Source of the DNA: Pseudotabrizicola algicola
Lineage (GTDB): Bacteria > Pseudomonadota > Alphaproteobacteria > Rhodobacterales > Rhodobacteraceae
Length of the DNA stretch: 64,000 nt
Assembly (NCBI RefSeq): GCF_010915705.1
Contig: NZ_JAAIKE010000001.1
Location: 930,001 to 994,000 of the forward strand
Reading direction: 5' to 3'
Positions 8,153-14,297 of the stretch are shown piece by piece. A model generated the notes under the pieces. It was not told the origin of the DNA and did not search any database. It saw only the letters and a list, made by a program, of their open reading frames with translations. Position 1 is the stretch's first letter. Each line of letters begins with the position of its first letter. A program made the position numbers and the translations under genes.

Positions 8153-9046
8153 TCAGCCGATCAGCGCTTTCTGCAAAGCCGGCACGTCTTCGAGGACCTG
8201 ATCCACGAAAGCAGCGACCCGAGGTGTCCTTCGCAGGTCGGGTGCCGTCAGCAGATACCAACTCCGTGTGAGCTCCTCGACAGGTGGAAGAACCTGGATC
8301 AGCACGTCTTCGGCATCCCCAAGGGTCGTCGGTAGCGGCGCGATCCCGACGCCAGCCTTCACGGCCGAGAGCGTCCCGAGCATGCTGTTGTTGCGGCTGA
8401 CGATGCGGGCATTCGGTACTGCAACCGGAAGCCATTTCGCCACCCGGTGGTTTTCCATGATCCCGTCGAAGCCGAGCAGCGCATGGTCAGCCAGATCAGC
8501 AATGCTCGTCGGGCGGCCGCGTTGCTGGACATAGCTCTTGCTGGCATAGATCGCCCAGATCGAATCGCAGATCTTTCGGCCCACGAGCGTGTCGTCCACG
8601 GGCTCGCCGGACCGGAACGCGACGTCCGCCTCACCCTTGCTCAGGTCGAGGTACCGGTCGCTGGTCACGAACTCCACCTGAAGCCCGGGATAGCGCTCAT
8701 GGAACCGGTCCAGCAGCCCCGTCGCGACGATCCGCGGTACGGTCGGCTCCGGGCAGGTGAGGCGCACGACTCCCTTCAGGTCGTGCTTCAACGCCCGGAT
8801 TTGCTGTTCAAGCGTGTGAACGGCCGTTTCTACGGCAAGCACATGATCGATCAGCGCCTCTCCAAGTTCGGTCAGTCGATAGCCGCTGGGATGGCGCTTC
8901 ATCAGCGTCAGACCGATGGCTTTCTCCAGCTCCAGCAGGCGGCGGTGGACCGTCGACTGGTTCACGCCGAGCGTCTTCGCGGCGGCGAGGGTGCTTCCCT
9001 GCCGCGACACGGCGATCAAATGGCGCAGATCTTCCCAGTCGAACAT
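8153..9046 (-). CDS. LysR family transcriptional regulator
   Basis: A 297-residue LysR regulator. The N-terminal helix-turn-helix reads LIAVSRQGSTLAAAKTLGVN and STVHRRLLELEKAIG, and is followed by the usual substrate-binding domain (GVVRLTCPEPTVPRIVATGL from residue 90). Start 9046 (MFDWEDLRHLIAV) fits the family's usual N terminus; a longer frame upstream adds 34 residues with no family similarity. It is divergent to the cupin gene, with 96 bases between the two starts. That is the classic layout for a LysR protein controlling its neighbour. Both are metabolic-type genes inside a phage replication/packaging block and look like cargo. Confidence 0.9.
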   Translation of the reverse strand: MFDWEDLRHLIAVSRQGSTLAAAKTLGVNQSTVHRRLLELEKAIGLTLMKRHPSGYRLTELGEALIDHVLAVETAVHTLEQQIRALKHDLKGVVRLTCPEPTVPRIVATGLLDRFHERYPGLQVEFVTSDRYLDLSKGEADVAFRSGEPVDDTLVGRKICDSIWAIYASKSYVQQRGRPTSIADLADHALLGFDGIMENHRVAKWLPVAVPNARIVSRNNSMLGTLSAVKAGVGIAPLPTTLGDAEDVLIQVLPPVEELTRSWYLLTAPDLRRTPRVAAFVDQVLEDVPALQKALIG

Positions 9047-9142
9047 TCTTCCGTTATGCATTTTTGCCGCGCGTTTCGCCAGAGTTGCTGCTGCCGCTGT
9101 CGCGGGCCCGCTGATAGCCTGACCACAGAGATGGAGGCTGAC

Positions 9143-9568
9143 ATGCACGAGAGAACCGATGTCGAAACCATGACCGCCGGCTTGACGGTCGGCGTGACCC
9201 GCAGCGCACAGGACAACGGCATGGCCAAGCTGACGCCGCTACACCGAGAGGTAGTAACGGGGCTGCCAAGGTCCGCAGAACAGGAGGTGCGCGTGCTGTT
9301 CGCGACCCTGATGCCGGGCGATGTCACCCCTTACCATTCCCATCGGTTCCCGGTGACGGTCTACATGATCGAGGGCGCATTCACGCTCGAGCTGGACGAT
9401 CGGGAGCCGGTCGTGATCGAGGCGGGACAAGCCTTCGTCGAGCCTGCTGGCGTGAACATGACGGGTCGAAACAGGGGCGATGCTCCCGCGCGCATGGCCC
9501 TGTTCTATGTCTGCGAGCCCGACGCGCCGTTCGCCGACCCGGTGAACCGGGATGCAGGAGCGCACTGA
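9143..9568 (+). CDS. Cupin domain protein
   Basis: A 141-residue single-domain cupin. Motif 1 is seen as YHSHRFPVTVYMIEGAFTLE (His-x-His and the later Glu are metal ligands in the family), and motif 2 as GQAFVEPAGVNMTGRNRG. In this protein motif 2 has Asn where many cupins have the third His, so metal binding may be altered. It lacks a signal peptide and is probably cytoplasmic. The start at 9143 has GGAGG five bases upstream; an in-frame ATG at 9131 is less well placed. It is divergent to the LysR gene and is its likely target. The substrate is unknown. Confidence 0.82.
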   Translation: MHERTDVETMTAGLTVGVTRSAQDNGMAKLTPLHREVVTGLPRSAEQEVRVLFATLMPGDVTPYHSHRFPVTVYMIEGAFTLELDDREPVVIEAGQAFVEPAGVNMTGRNRGDAPARMALFYVCEPDAPFADPVNRDAGAH

Positions 9569-9591
9569 ACGGTTAGGCCGATGACCAGGCC

Positions 9592-9855
9592 TCAGCCTTC
9601 CTTTGGCAAAGACTTGGTCCTCGGAATTCGAGGCGAGGATGACCGAACCCGGATAGCCTCGAACACCCGCCGCAGGGCGAAGGACCGTGCAATGCTTACC
9701 AAGGTGAACACCGCGCCCATCTTCAGGTTCTGCGCCAGCGTCGTATGCAGCCCGAAAACCGGGAAGATCACGATCTGCGTGACCACCGCGACTCCGTAGC
9801 CGACGATCACGTTGGCGACGGACTCGACCAGCGACATGAGGCGGGATTGCTTCAT
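9592..9855 (-). CDS. Small two-helix membrane protein, DUF7220-like
   Basis: An 87-residue protein with two predicted membrane segments (VIVGYGVAVVTQIVIFPVFG and MGAVFTLVSIARSFALRRVF) and a basic tail. It resembles small phage membrane proteins that occur beside methyltransferases and replication genes in alphaproteobacterial prophages (DUF7220-type, from memory). Its ATG overlaps, as ATGA, the stop of the second reading frame that runs through the cytosine methyltransferase gene. It begins 12 bases after the stop of the methyltransferase frame itself. Function unknown; the name is not certain. Confidence 0.7.
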   Translation of the reverse strand: MKQSRLMSLVESVANVIVGYGVAVVTQIVIFPVFGLHTTLAQNLKMGAVFTLVSIARSFALRRVFEAIRVRSSSPRIPRTKSLPKEG

Positions 9856-11051
9856 GTCGCCGCCTCATCCATCGGCCAGCAGTTCAACTGCCAGAGTTCG
9901 CAGCGCATGCGCCGCAACCAGCGGGACCACGCCGTTGCCACAGAGGCGAAGCCGGTCCACCCGGTGGGCCAGCCCATCAGCGCCTCGACGAACAGCGGGT
10001 TCAAGGTCCGGCGCGTATCTGAGGTATCGCGCCCAGTCATCGGCGTCACCAGGACCTGGCGGCCAAGCAGGCCGTTCACCGGGGTGTTGGCAAGGCTCGT
10101 CGCCCCGTCCTTGTGATCGCGCGCCGTCGGCGTCATCCACATCCCGGCTGCATGGGTCAGGTCTGCTGTCCGCCGGTTGCCCGCGCTCGGCTTGCATCCG
10201 TCGTTCGCCATCGGCGTCGGCCAGTCCCGCGCCATCCGGTCCAGACCCTTCTCGTCGCGCCTGTCGCCACCCCGGCTGCGGAAGCTGTCGATCTGCGGCG
10301 TCGGCCAAAGTGCTGCCGTCGTCGCCAGGTTCATCCCGTGCTGGCCTGCTTCCTGCGATGGCGTCGGCTTCGTCTGCCGGTTCTCGTTGGCGCTGGCCCT
10401 CGGCGTCGGCCAGAGGCGCAGCAGTTCCGTCCGGTTCCCGCCACTCGACCGGGTGCCAGAGCAGGCGCGCGGGGTCGGCCAGCTCGTCGCCCTCGCGGTG
10501 TGCGAGGATGAAGAGCCGCTCGCGCCGATGGGGCGCACCGACTTCCGCCGCCGTGAAGAGGCCTGCCGCAAGGCGGTAGCCCATGCGGACCAGTCCGTTG
10601 GCGACTTCGGGGAAGCCGAGGCGGAGATGATGGGCGACATTTTCGAGGAAGACGAAGGGCGGCTCGACCTCATCAATGATGCGGGCGACATGCGGCCAGA
10701 GGTGCCGCGGGTCGTCCGCGCCCCGGCGCTTGCCTGCGACGGAGAACGGCTGGCACGGATAGCGCGCAGTGACGATGTCCACCGCGCCGCGCCACTGGCG
10801 GCCGTCAAAGGTGGCAACATCGTCCCAGACAACAGCCGGATCCAGGGACGCGTCTTCCATCCGCGCCACGAGAGTGGCTGCGGCGAAGGTTTCCCGTTCG
10901 ACATGGCCCACAGCACAATATCCGGGGATGGCGATGGCGAGCCCGAGGTCGAGCCCGCCCGCGCCGGAGCAGAGGGAGAGGCCGAAGAGGCACGCATCTC
11001 CGGTTCCGGAAGCTCGTCCGGAGGGATGTAAAGCCAGGTCATGCATGTCAC
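9852..11051 (-). CDS. Possible overprinted ORF in a second frame of the cytosine methyltransferase gene
   Basis: A second frame is open for 399 codons over the whole methyltransferase gene. It reads WPTP wherever the methyltransferase frame reads LADA, four to five times. Near its end it contains LNPLFVEALMGWPTGWT, a pattern I recognise from phage proteins in databases. Its stop overlaps the start of the following small membrane gene as ATGA, which suggests translational coupling. Against it, long shadow ORFs are common in GC-rich DNA and the first half is Ser/Pro/Arg rich. It may be a real overlapping gene, a fossil of one, or a by-product of constraint on the methyltransferase. Confidence 0.35.
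   Translation of the reverse strand: MTCMTWLYIPPDELPEPEMRASSASPSAPARAGSTSGSPSPSPDIVLWAMSNGKPSPQPLSWRGWKTRPWIRLLSGTMLPPLTAASGAARWTSSLRAIRASRSPSQASAGARTTRGTSGRMSPASLMRSSRPSSSSKMSPIISASASPKSPTDWSAWATALRQASSRRRKSVRPIGASGSSSSHTARATSWPTPRACSGTRSSGGNRTELLRLWPTPRASANENRQTKPTPSQEAGQHGMNLATTAALWPTPQIDSFRSRGGDRRDEKGLDRMARDWPTPMANDGCKPSAGNRRTADLTHAAGMWMTPTARDHKDGATSLANTPVNGLLGRQVLVTPMTGRDTSDTRRTLNPLFVEALMGWPTGWTGFASVATAWSRWLRRMRCELWQLNCWPMDEAAT
9865..11046 (-). CDS. DNA (cytosine-5) methyltransferase
   Basis: A 393-residue C5 methyltransferase. Motif I is LCSGAGGLDLGL near residue 25, motif IV is PCQPFSVAGKRRG with the catalytic Cys near residue 97, motif VI is FLENV, motif VIII is APHRRERLFILA, and motif X near the C terminus is GNGVVPL. 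The region between VIII and X (residues 205-330), where the target-recognition domain lies, holds repeated LADA units and is unusually rich in Asp, Gly, Arg and Pro. No restriction partner is adjacent, so it is an orphan phage enzyme, perhaps protecting phage DNA from host nucleases. It starts 1 base after the upstream methyltransferase stop. Confidence 0.9.
   Translation of the reverse strand: MHDLALHPSGRASGTGDACLFGLSLCSGAGGLDLGLAIAIPGYCAVGHVERETFAAATLVARMEDASLDPAVVWDDVATFDGRQWRGAVDIVTARYPCQPFSVAGKRRGADDPRHLWPHVARIIDEVEPPFVFLENVAHHLRLGFPEVANGLVRMGYRLAAGLFTAAEVGAPHRRERLFILAHREGDELADPARLLWHPVEWREPDGTAAPLADAEGQRQREPADEADAIAGSRPARDEPGDDGSTLADAADRQLPQPGWRQARREGSGPDGAGLADADGERRMQAERGQPADSRPDPCSRDVDDADGARSQGRGDEPCQHPGERPAWPPGPGDADDWARYLRYAPDLEPAVRRGADGLAHRVDRLRLCGNGVVPLVAAHALRTLAVELLADG
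10213..10481 (-). repeat. GGCGTCGGCCA short repeats inside methyltransferase
   Basis: The 11-mer GGCGTCGGCCA occurs at 10213, 10297 and 10402 on the + strand, with a one-base variant (GGGGTCGGCCA) at 10471. On the coding strand each copy encodes Leu-Ala-Asp-Ala in the methyltransferase frame and Trp-Pro-Thr-Pro in the second frame. Spacing is irregular (about 70-105 bases), so it is not a simple tandem repeat. It may reflect selection on one of the two proteins, or gene conversion. Confidence 0.7.
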
Positions 11052-12412
11052 GCGGCGGACTTGCGCTTTCGCGCGGGTTCGGGTTCGGCGTCCGTGTCCA
11101 GCGTATCGGTGTAGTCGCCCAGCCGCTCGGTTCTCACCTGCGCGAAGGTCCGGCGGTCGCCGTCGAGTATCGCGTCACGCCCCGTGTCAGCCTGCCAGCG
11201 TTCAACGGCGACATCGACGTAGGCCGGACTGATCTCCATCGCGAAGACGCGGCGGCCGTTGGCTTCGCCCGCCATGATCTGCGAGCCGGAGCCGGAGAAC
11301 GGCTCGTAGCAGAGGCCGCCGCGGGCGACGTGCTGGCGCATCGGAATGCCGAAGGCGTCGAGCGGCTTCGGCGTCGGATGGTCGGGCCGGTCATCCTTGG
11401 CAAAGCTGGGCAGCGCCCATGTCGATGGCAGCGTTTCCTCGGCCACCTTCGGCGGGCGGTTCGGGCGGCGCCAGCCCATGAAACAGGGCTCGTGCTTCCA
11501 GAGGTAATGCGACCGGGTCAGAACCCCGCGGTCCTTCACCCAGATGATCTGCTGATGGACGAAGGCTCCGGCCTTTTCCCAGCAGGCTTCCAGCATCGCC
11601 TGGCGGCGCGAGGCGTGCCAGCAATACCAGGCGGCATCCTCCGTGATCGCCTCGGCGACGGCGGCGGCGATGAAACCATCGTAAAGCTCGGCCCCCTGCG
11701 AACTGTCGTCCCAGGTGGTGCCGTAGGATGCCGACCAGTCCTTGTTTCGCGTCGGGTGGTTGGAGCCGTCGTAGTCCACGAGATACGGCGGGTCGGTCGC
11801 GAACAGGATCGCCCGCTCGCCGTTCATCAGGCGGCGCACGTCGGCCGCGCTGGTGCTGTCGCCGCAGAACAGCCGGTGGTCGCCGAGGATCCACAGGTCT
11901 CCCGTCCGCGATGCCGGGTTGCGCGGCGGCTCGGGGATGGTCACCGGCGGCACGGAGCCCCCGGCGCCACCTTCTTCACCGCCGTCTTCCGCGACGAAGG
12001 CCAGCAGCTTGTCCAACTCGCCATCGGAGAAGCCAACCAGCGACAGGTCGTAGTCTTCAGCCAACAGGTCGTTCAGTTCAGCCGACAGCAGCGCCTCGTC
12101 CCAGGTGCCGAGTTCCGTCAGCTTGTTGTCCGCGATCCGGTAGGCCCGCCGCTGCGCCTCGGTCAGATGCCCCAGCACGATCACAGGCGCCTCGGTCAGC
12201 CCGAGCTGCGTCGCGGCCAGCACGCGCCCGTGGCCTGCGATCAGTTCGCCGTCGTCGCCGACGAGGCAGGGCACGGTCCAGCCGAACTCGGCCATGCTGG
12301 CGGCGATCTTGGCGACCTGGTCCGCGCCATGCGCCTTCGCGTTCTTCGCGTAAGGCTGCAGGCGCGACAGCGGCCATTGCTCGATCCGCTCGGGGGCGAA
12401 GGCGAGGGTCAT
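11048..12412 (-). CDS. ParB-domain DNA methyltransferase (N4/N6 type)
   Basis: A 454-residue fusion common on alphaproteobacterial phages. Residues 10-120 form a ParB-like nuclease domain (PLSRLQPYAKNAKAHG, and GELIAGHGRVLAATQLG with the GHxR motif). Residues 165-430 are an amino-methyltransferase: ATDPPYLVDYDG is the DPPY catalytic motif and CYEPFSGSGSQIMAGE is the SAM-binding motif. DPPY before the SAM motif indicates a beta-class N6-adenine or N4-cytosine enzyme. It is followed 1 base later by the cytosine methyltransferase, so the phage modifies its DNA in two ways. The site specificity cannot be read from sequence. Confidence 0.93.
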   Translation of the reverse strand: MTLAFAPERIEQWPLSRLQPYAKNAKAHGADQVAKIAASMAEFGWTVPCLVGDDGELIAGHGRVLAATQLGLTEAPVIVLGHLTEAQRRAYRIADNKLTELGTWDEALLSAELNDLLAEDYDLSLVGFSDGELDKLLAFVAEDGGEEGGAGGSVPPVTIPEPPRNPASRTGDLWILGDHRLFCGDSTSAADVRRLMNGERAILFATDPPYLVDYDGSNHPTRNKDWSASYGTTWDDSSQGAELYDGFIAAAVAEAITEDAAWYCWHASRRQAMLEACWEKAGAFVHQQIIWVKDRGVLTRSHYLWKHEPCFMGWRRPNRPPKVAEETLPSTWALPSFAKDDRPDHPTPKPLDAFGIPMRQHVARGGLCYEPFSGSGSQIMAGEANGRRVFAMEISPAYVDVAVERWQADTGRDAILDGDRRTFAQVRTERLGDYTDTLDTDAEPEPARKRKSAA

Positions 12413-12848
12413 GAAGGTTCCTATCGATGAAGGGGGCGGCGATCAGCGGCGTCGCGCGATGGTTTCCGGCTGGTGGAGTCCACCGGCTTCCGGCTGGATT
12501 CCGGGGTCCAGGGCATCCACCCCGGAGTCCACCAGCGAAGGCGCTGTTATTGCGTGGTTATTTCAGGTTGCGTGGTGGCTTCCGGCCGGGGTGGCTTCCC
12601 AAAAATCCGGCCCTGTCACTGGCGATGTCCCGCGCTTCGCCCGCCAGCATACGAATATCGCCAGGAAGGAACCGGAAACTGCCGTGGGCTAGACCCCGGC
12701 CGGACCCTCGCTGGATGCCGGGGTCCAGGTGGCCCCCGGCAACGCAAAGGGGAGAGCGAGCTTTCCAGCGCACTCTCCCCATCTTGCCTTCGGAATAGCA
12801 CGATCATGTTGCAGATGTCGAAGGAAAAAGTGTTGCAACACATTGGAG
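12413..12848. other. 436-base intergenic stretch with strong stem-loops
   Basis: No gene is supported here. It contains two GC-rich hairpins built from a related unit. At 12496-12530 GGATTCCGGGGT pairs with ACCCCGGAGTCC (11 of 12) around an 11-base loop. At 12717-12740 GCCGGGG pairs with CCCCGGC. The word CCGGGGTCCAGG is shared by both. Between them lie further copies of TTCCGGC. This looks like a small REP-like repeat family. It probably also holds the promoter for the leftward methyltransferase operon, whose first gene starts at 12412. Confidence 0.6.
12830..12841. promoter_or_regulatory. 12-base perfect palindrome
   Basis: GTGTTGCAACAC is a perfect palindrome lying 8 bases beyond the DUF6362 gene stop. 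A near half-site, ATGTTGCA, occurs at about 12806. Such a dyad could be the operator for the methyltransferase operon promoter downstream of it, but it is about 420 bases from the first start codon, so the role is uncertain. Confidence 0.35.
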
Positions 12849-13229
12849 TCACTGCGCATTCAGGCGCGCAGCGATCTTGGTCAGGGCCAGTTGCCAGCGA
12901 CGCCACGCGGTGGTGCGGTCGCAGCCAAGCTCACCGCTGATCTGCTTCCACGGCACACGGGCCGCTCGGGACCAGACCAGCTTGCGCTCCGCCTCCTCGA
13001 TCCAGAGCACCCAGTCGAAGGTCTGCTCGAGCCGGGTGATCGCGGCGGCCGAGGGCCAGACCCGCATCGGCTGCGGCTCCATGGCCGCGATCTCGCGGCT
13101 GGTCCGCACGATGTCGGGCCAGGTGTTGAAATAGCCCTTGGCCTTCACTGGCGGCAGCCTGCGCAGGGTACGGAACGCCTCCTCGAAATGATCGGCGACG
13201 TCGTCCGCGGTCCAGACACGATCAGCCAT
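12849..13229 (-). CDS. DUF6362-type phage protein
   Basis: A 126-residue protein with the pattern MADRVWTADDVADHFEEAFR at the start, GYFNTWPDIVRTSREI in the middle and a C-terminal helix-turn-helix-like segment (VPWKQISGELGCDRTTAWRR). That layout matches DUF6362 proteins of prophages, which are probably DNA-binding. The HTH at residues 92-112 resembles those of sigma-like or terminase small-subunit proteins. It overlaps the preceding small gene by 8 bases and belongs to the leftward operon starting at 13910 with the RuvC-like gene. Function unproven. Confidence 0.75.
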   Translation of the reverse strand: MADRVWTADDVADHFEEAFRTLRRLPPVKAKGYFNTWPDIVRTSREIAAMEPQPMRVWPSAAAITRLEQTFDWVLWIEEAERKLVWSRAARVPWKQISGELGCDRTTAWRRWQLALTKIAARLNAQ

Positions 13230-13422
13230 TGCCCACCTCCCTCACCGGAGGAAGCTTGCCATATAGCTTCTCACCCACATGGCGGACGAGTTCGCGCTCA
13301 GGCCAGGTGAGACGCGGGTCATCGAGCGAGACGGCCAGCATGCGCTGCTCGTGCCATCCGTCCCGTTTGACCTGCTCGGGATCCCGGCGCTGGCCGCCGT
13401 AGCCCTTGGGGTACAGCCTCAT
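13222..13422 (-). CDS. Small hypothetical phage protein, 66 aa
   Basis: A 66-residue basic protein (MRLYPKGYGGQRRDPEQVKR, then a helix LTWPERELVRHVGEKLYG). It overlaps the RuvC-like gene by 4 bases (ATGA arrangement) and the DUF6362 gene by 8 bases, so all three are probably translated as a coupled set. I do not recognise a family. Its conserved-looking context between two standard phage genes supports that it is real. Confidence 0.7.
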   Translation of the reverse strand: MRLYPKGYGGQRRDPEQVKRDGWHEQRMLAVSLDDPRLTWPERELVRHVGEKLYGKLPPVREVGNG

Positions 13423-13910
13423 GCCACACCCCCATTCGTCTCGATCGCCCAGACCAGCAACGCAATAGCATCGGCCTCGTTGTCGTCGACGGGGCTGAAC
13501 CCGCGGGCGCGGGCCGCTGCGATCATTGCCTCCTTGGGCGCATTGCCCTTGCCGGTCGCATGGCGCTTGATCGTACCGACCGGGACGCCCTGGTAAGGGA
13601 CGCCGCGCAGTTCACACCACGCGGTCAAAGTTGCCATCAGACCGCCATAGACATGAGCCGCGTCAGTTCCGGCGTGGCAGCGAACTTCTTCGAACCAGAT
13701 GGCCGAGATCGGGCCGGACAGCCGGTCGAGTTCCGTCAGCCAATTGGTGAAGCGCAGATAGCGCATGCCGCCGCCATCGTAGCGCCCGGGCTTGAAGCTG
13801 GCCGTGCCAGTCGTGATCAGACCGTCATGACCACGCAGGGCCCAGCCTGTCGTCGTGCCAAGATCGAGCGCCAGCATGCAGCGCGGGGTGTTGTCGGATT
13901 GGGTCATCAA
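13419..13910 (-). CDS. RuvC-like phage resolvase
   Basis: A 163-residue RNase H-fold protein. CMLALDLGTTTGWAL near residue 12 carries the first catalytic Asp, IWFEEVRCHAGTDAAHVYGG near residue 70 the Glu, and SPVDDNEADAIALLVWAIE at the C terminus the last Asp pair. This matches RuvC-like Holliday junction nucleases of phages, which resolve branched DNA before packaging. It is the first gene of a leftward coupled trio, and its start lies next to the repeat-rich AT-rich region at 14.0-14.3 kb. It is shorter than cellular RuvC (about 170-175 residues) but has all acidic positions. Confidence 0.85.
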   Translation of the reverse strand: MMTQSDNTPRCMLALDLGTTTGWALRGHDGLITTGTASFKPGRYDGGGMRYLRFTNWLTELDRLSGPISAIWFEEVRCHAGTDAAHVYGGLMATLTAWCELRGVPYQGVPVGTIKRHATGKGNAPKEAMIAAARARGFSPVDDNEADAIALLVWAIETNGGVA

Positions 13911-14029
13911 GACCTCCTCTTCGCTTTGGCGAGCGTGGCGGGAGGGCTGGCCGGTGAAGGCTGCGGTCTCGCCAGGCCCCGAAGGGTGGTCTGGTCATGT
14001 CAGGCGCGGGGCGAGCGTGCCGCCCGGCA

Positions 14030-14292
14030 GATCCTTCAAAACCGTCAGAGGGGTCGCTTGAAAGATTTCCGCCCCTAAGTGGTTGTCCTGTATATATAAT
14101 ATATAATCTTTCAATTATTCAATATTTCAATAGGTACCTCTCTCCTCATATTAAAACGCGCGCGCACGCCTAAAGGGATAAGGGGTCCTCTTGAAGGATT
14201 GAAAGATTTGAAGGATCCCTCTTTTCTATTTCATAGCATAGGCTTGACCCCACCCCTTGCTTCAAGATCGCCTTTTGATGCTTTGAAGGATC
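14030..14292. repeat. Iteron-like decamers flanking an AT-rich tract
   Basis: The decamer TTGAARGATY occurs seven times: forward at 14058, 14191, 14199, 14208 and 14283, and reversed at 14030 and 14105. The three at 14191-14217 overlap with a 9-base step. Between the clusters, 14090-14155 is strikingly AT-rich (runs such as TATATATAATATATAATC) in otherwise GC-rich DNA. The region contains no gene and sits between the primase-helicase stop and the RuvC-like start. Repeats plus a melting tract beside a primase gene suggest a phage replication origin; regulation of the RuvC operon is the alternative. Confidence 0.6.
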
Positions 14293-14297
14293 TCCGG

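Noticed and set aside
12413-14297. CRISPR array among the short repeats at 12.4-14.3 kb
   Set aside because: The repeats are only 10-12 bases, irregularly spaced, in both orientations, and no spacer pattern exists.
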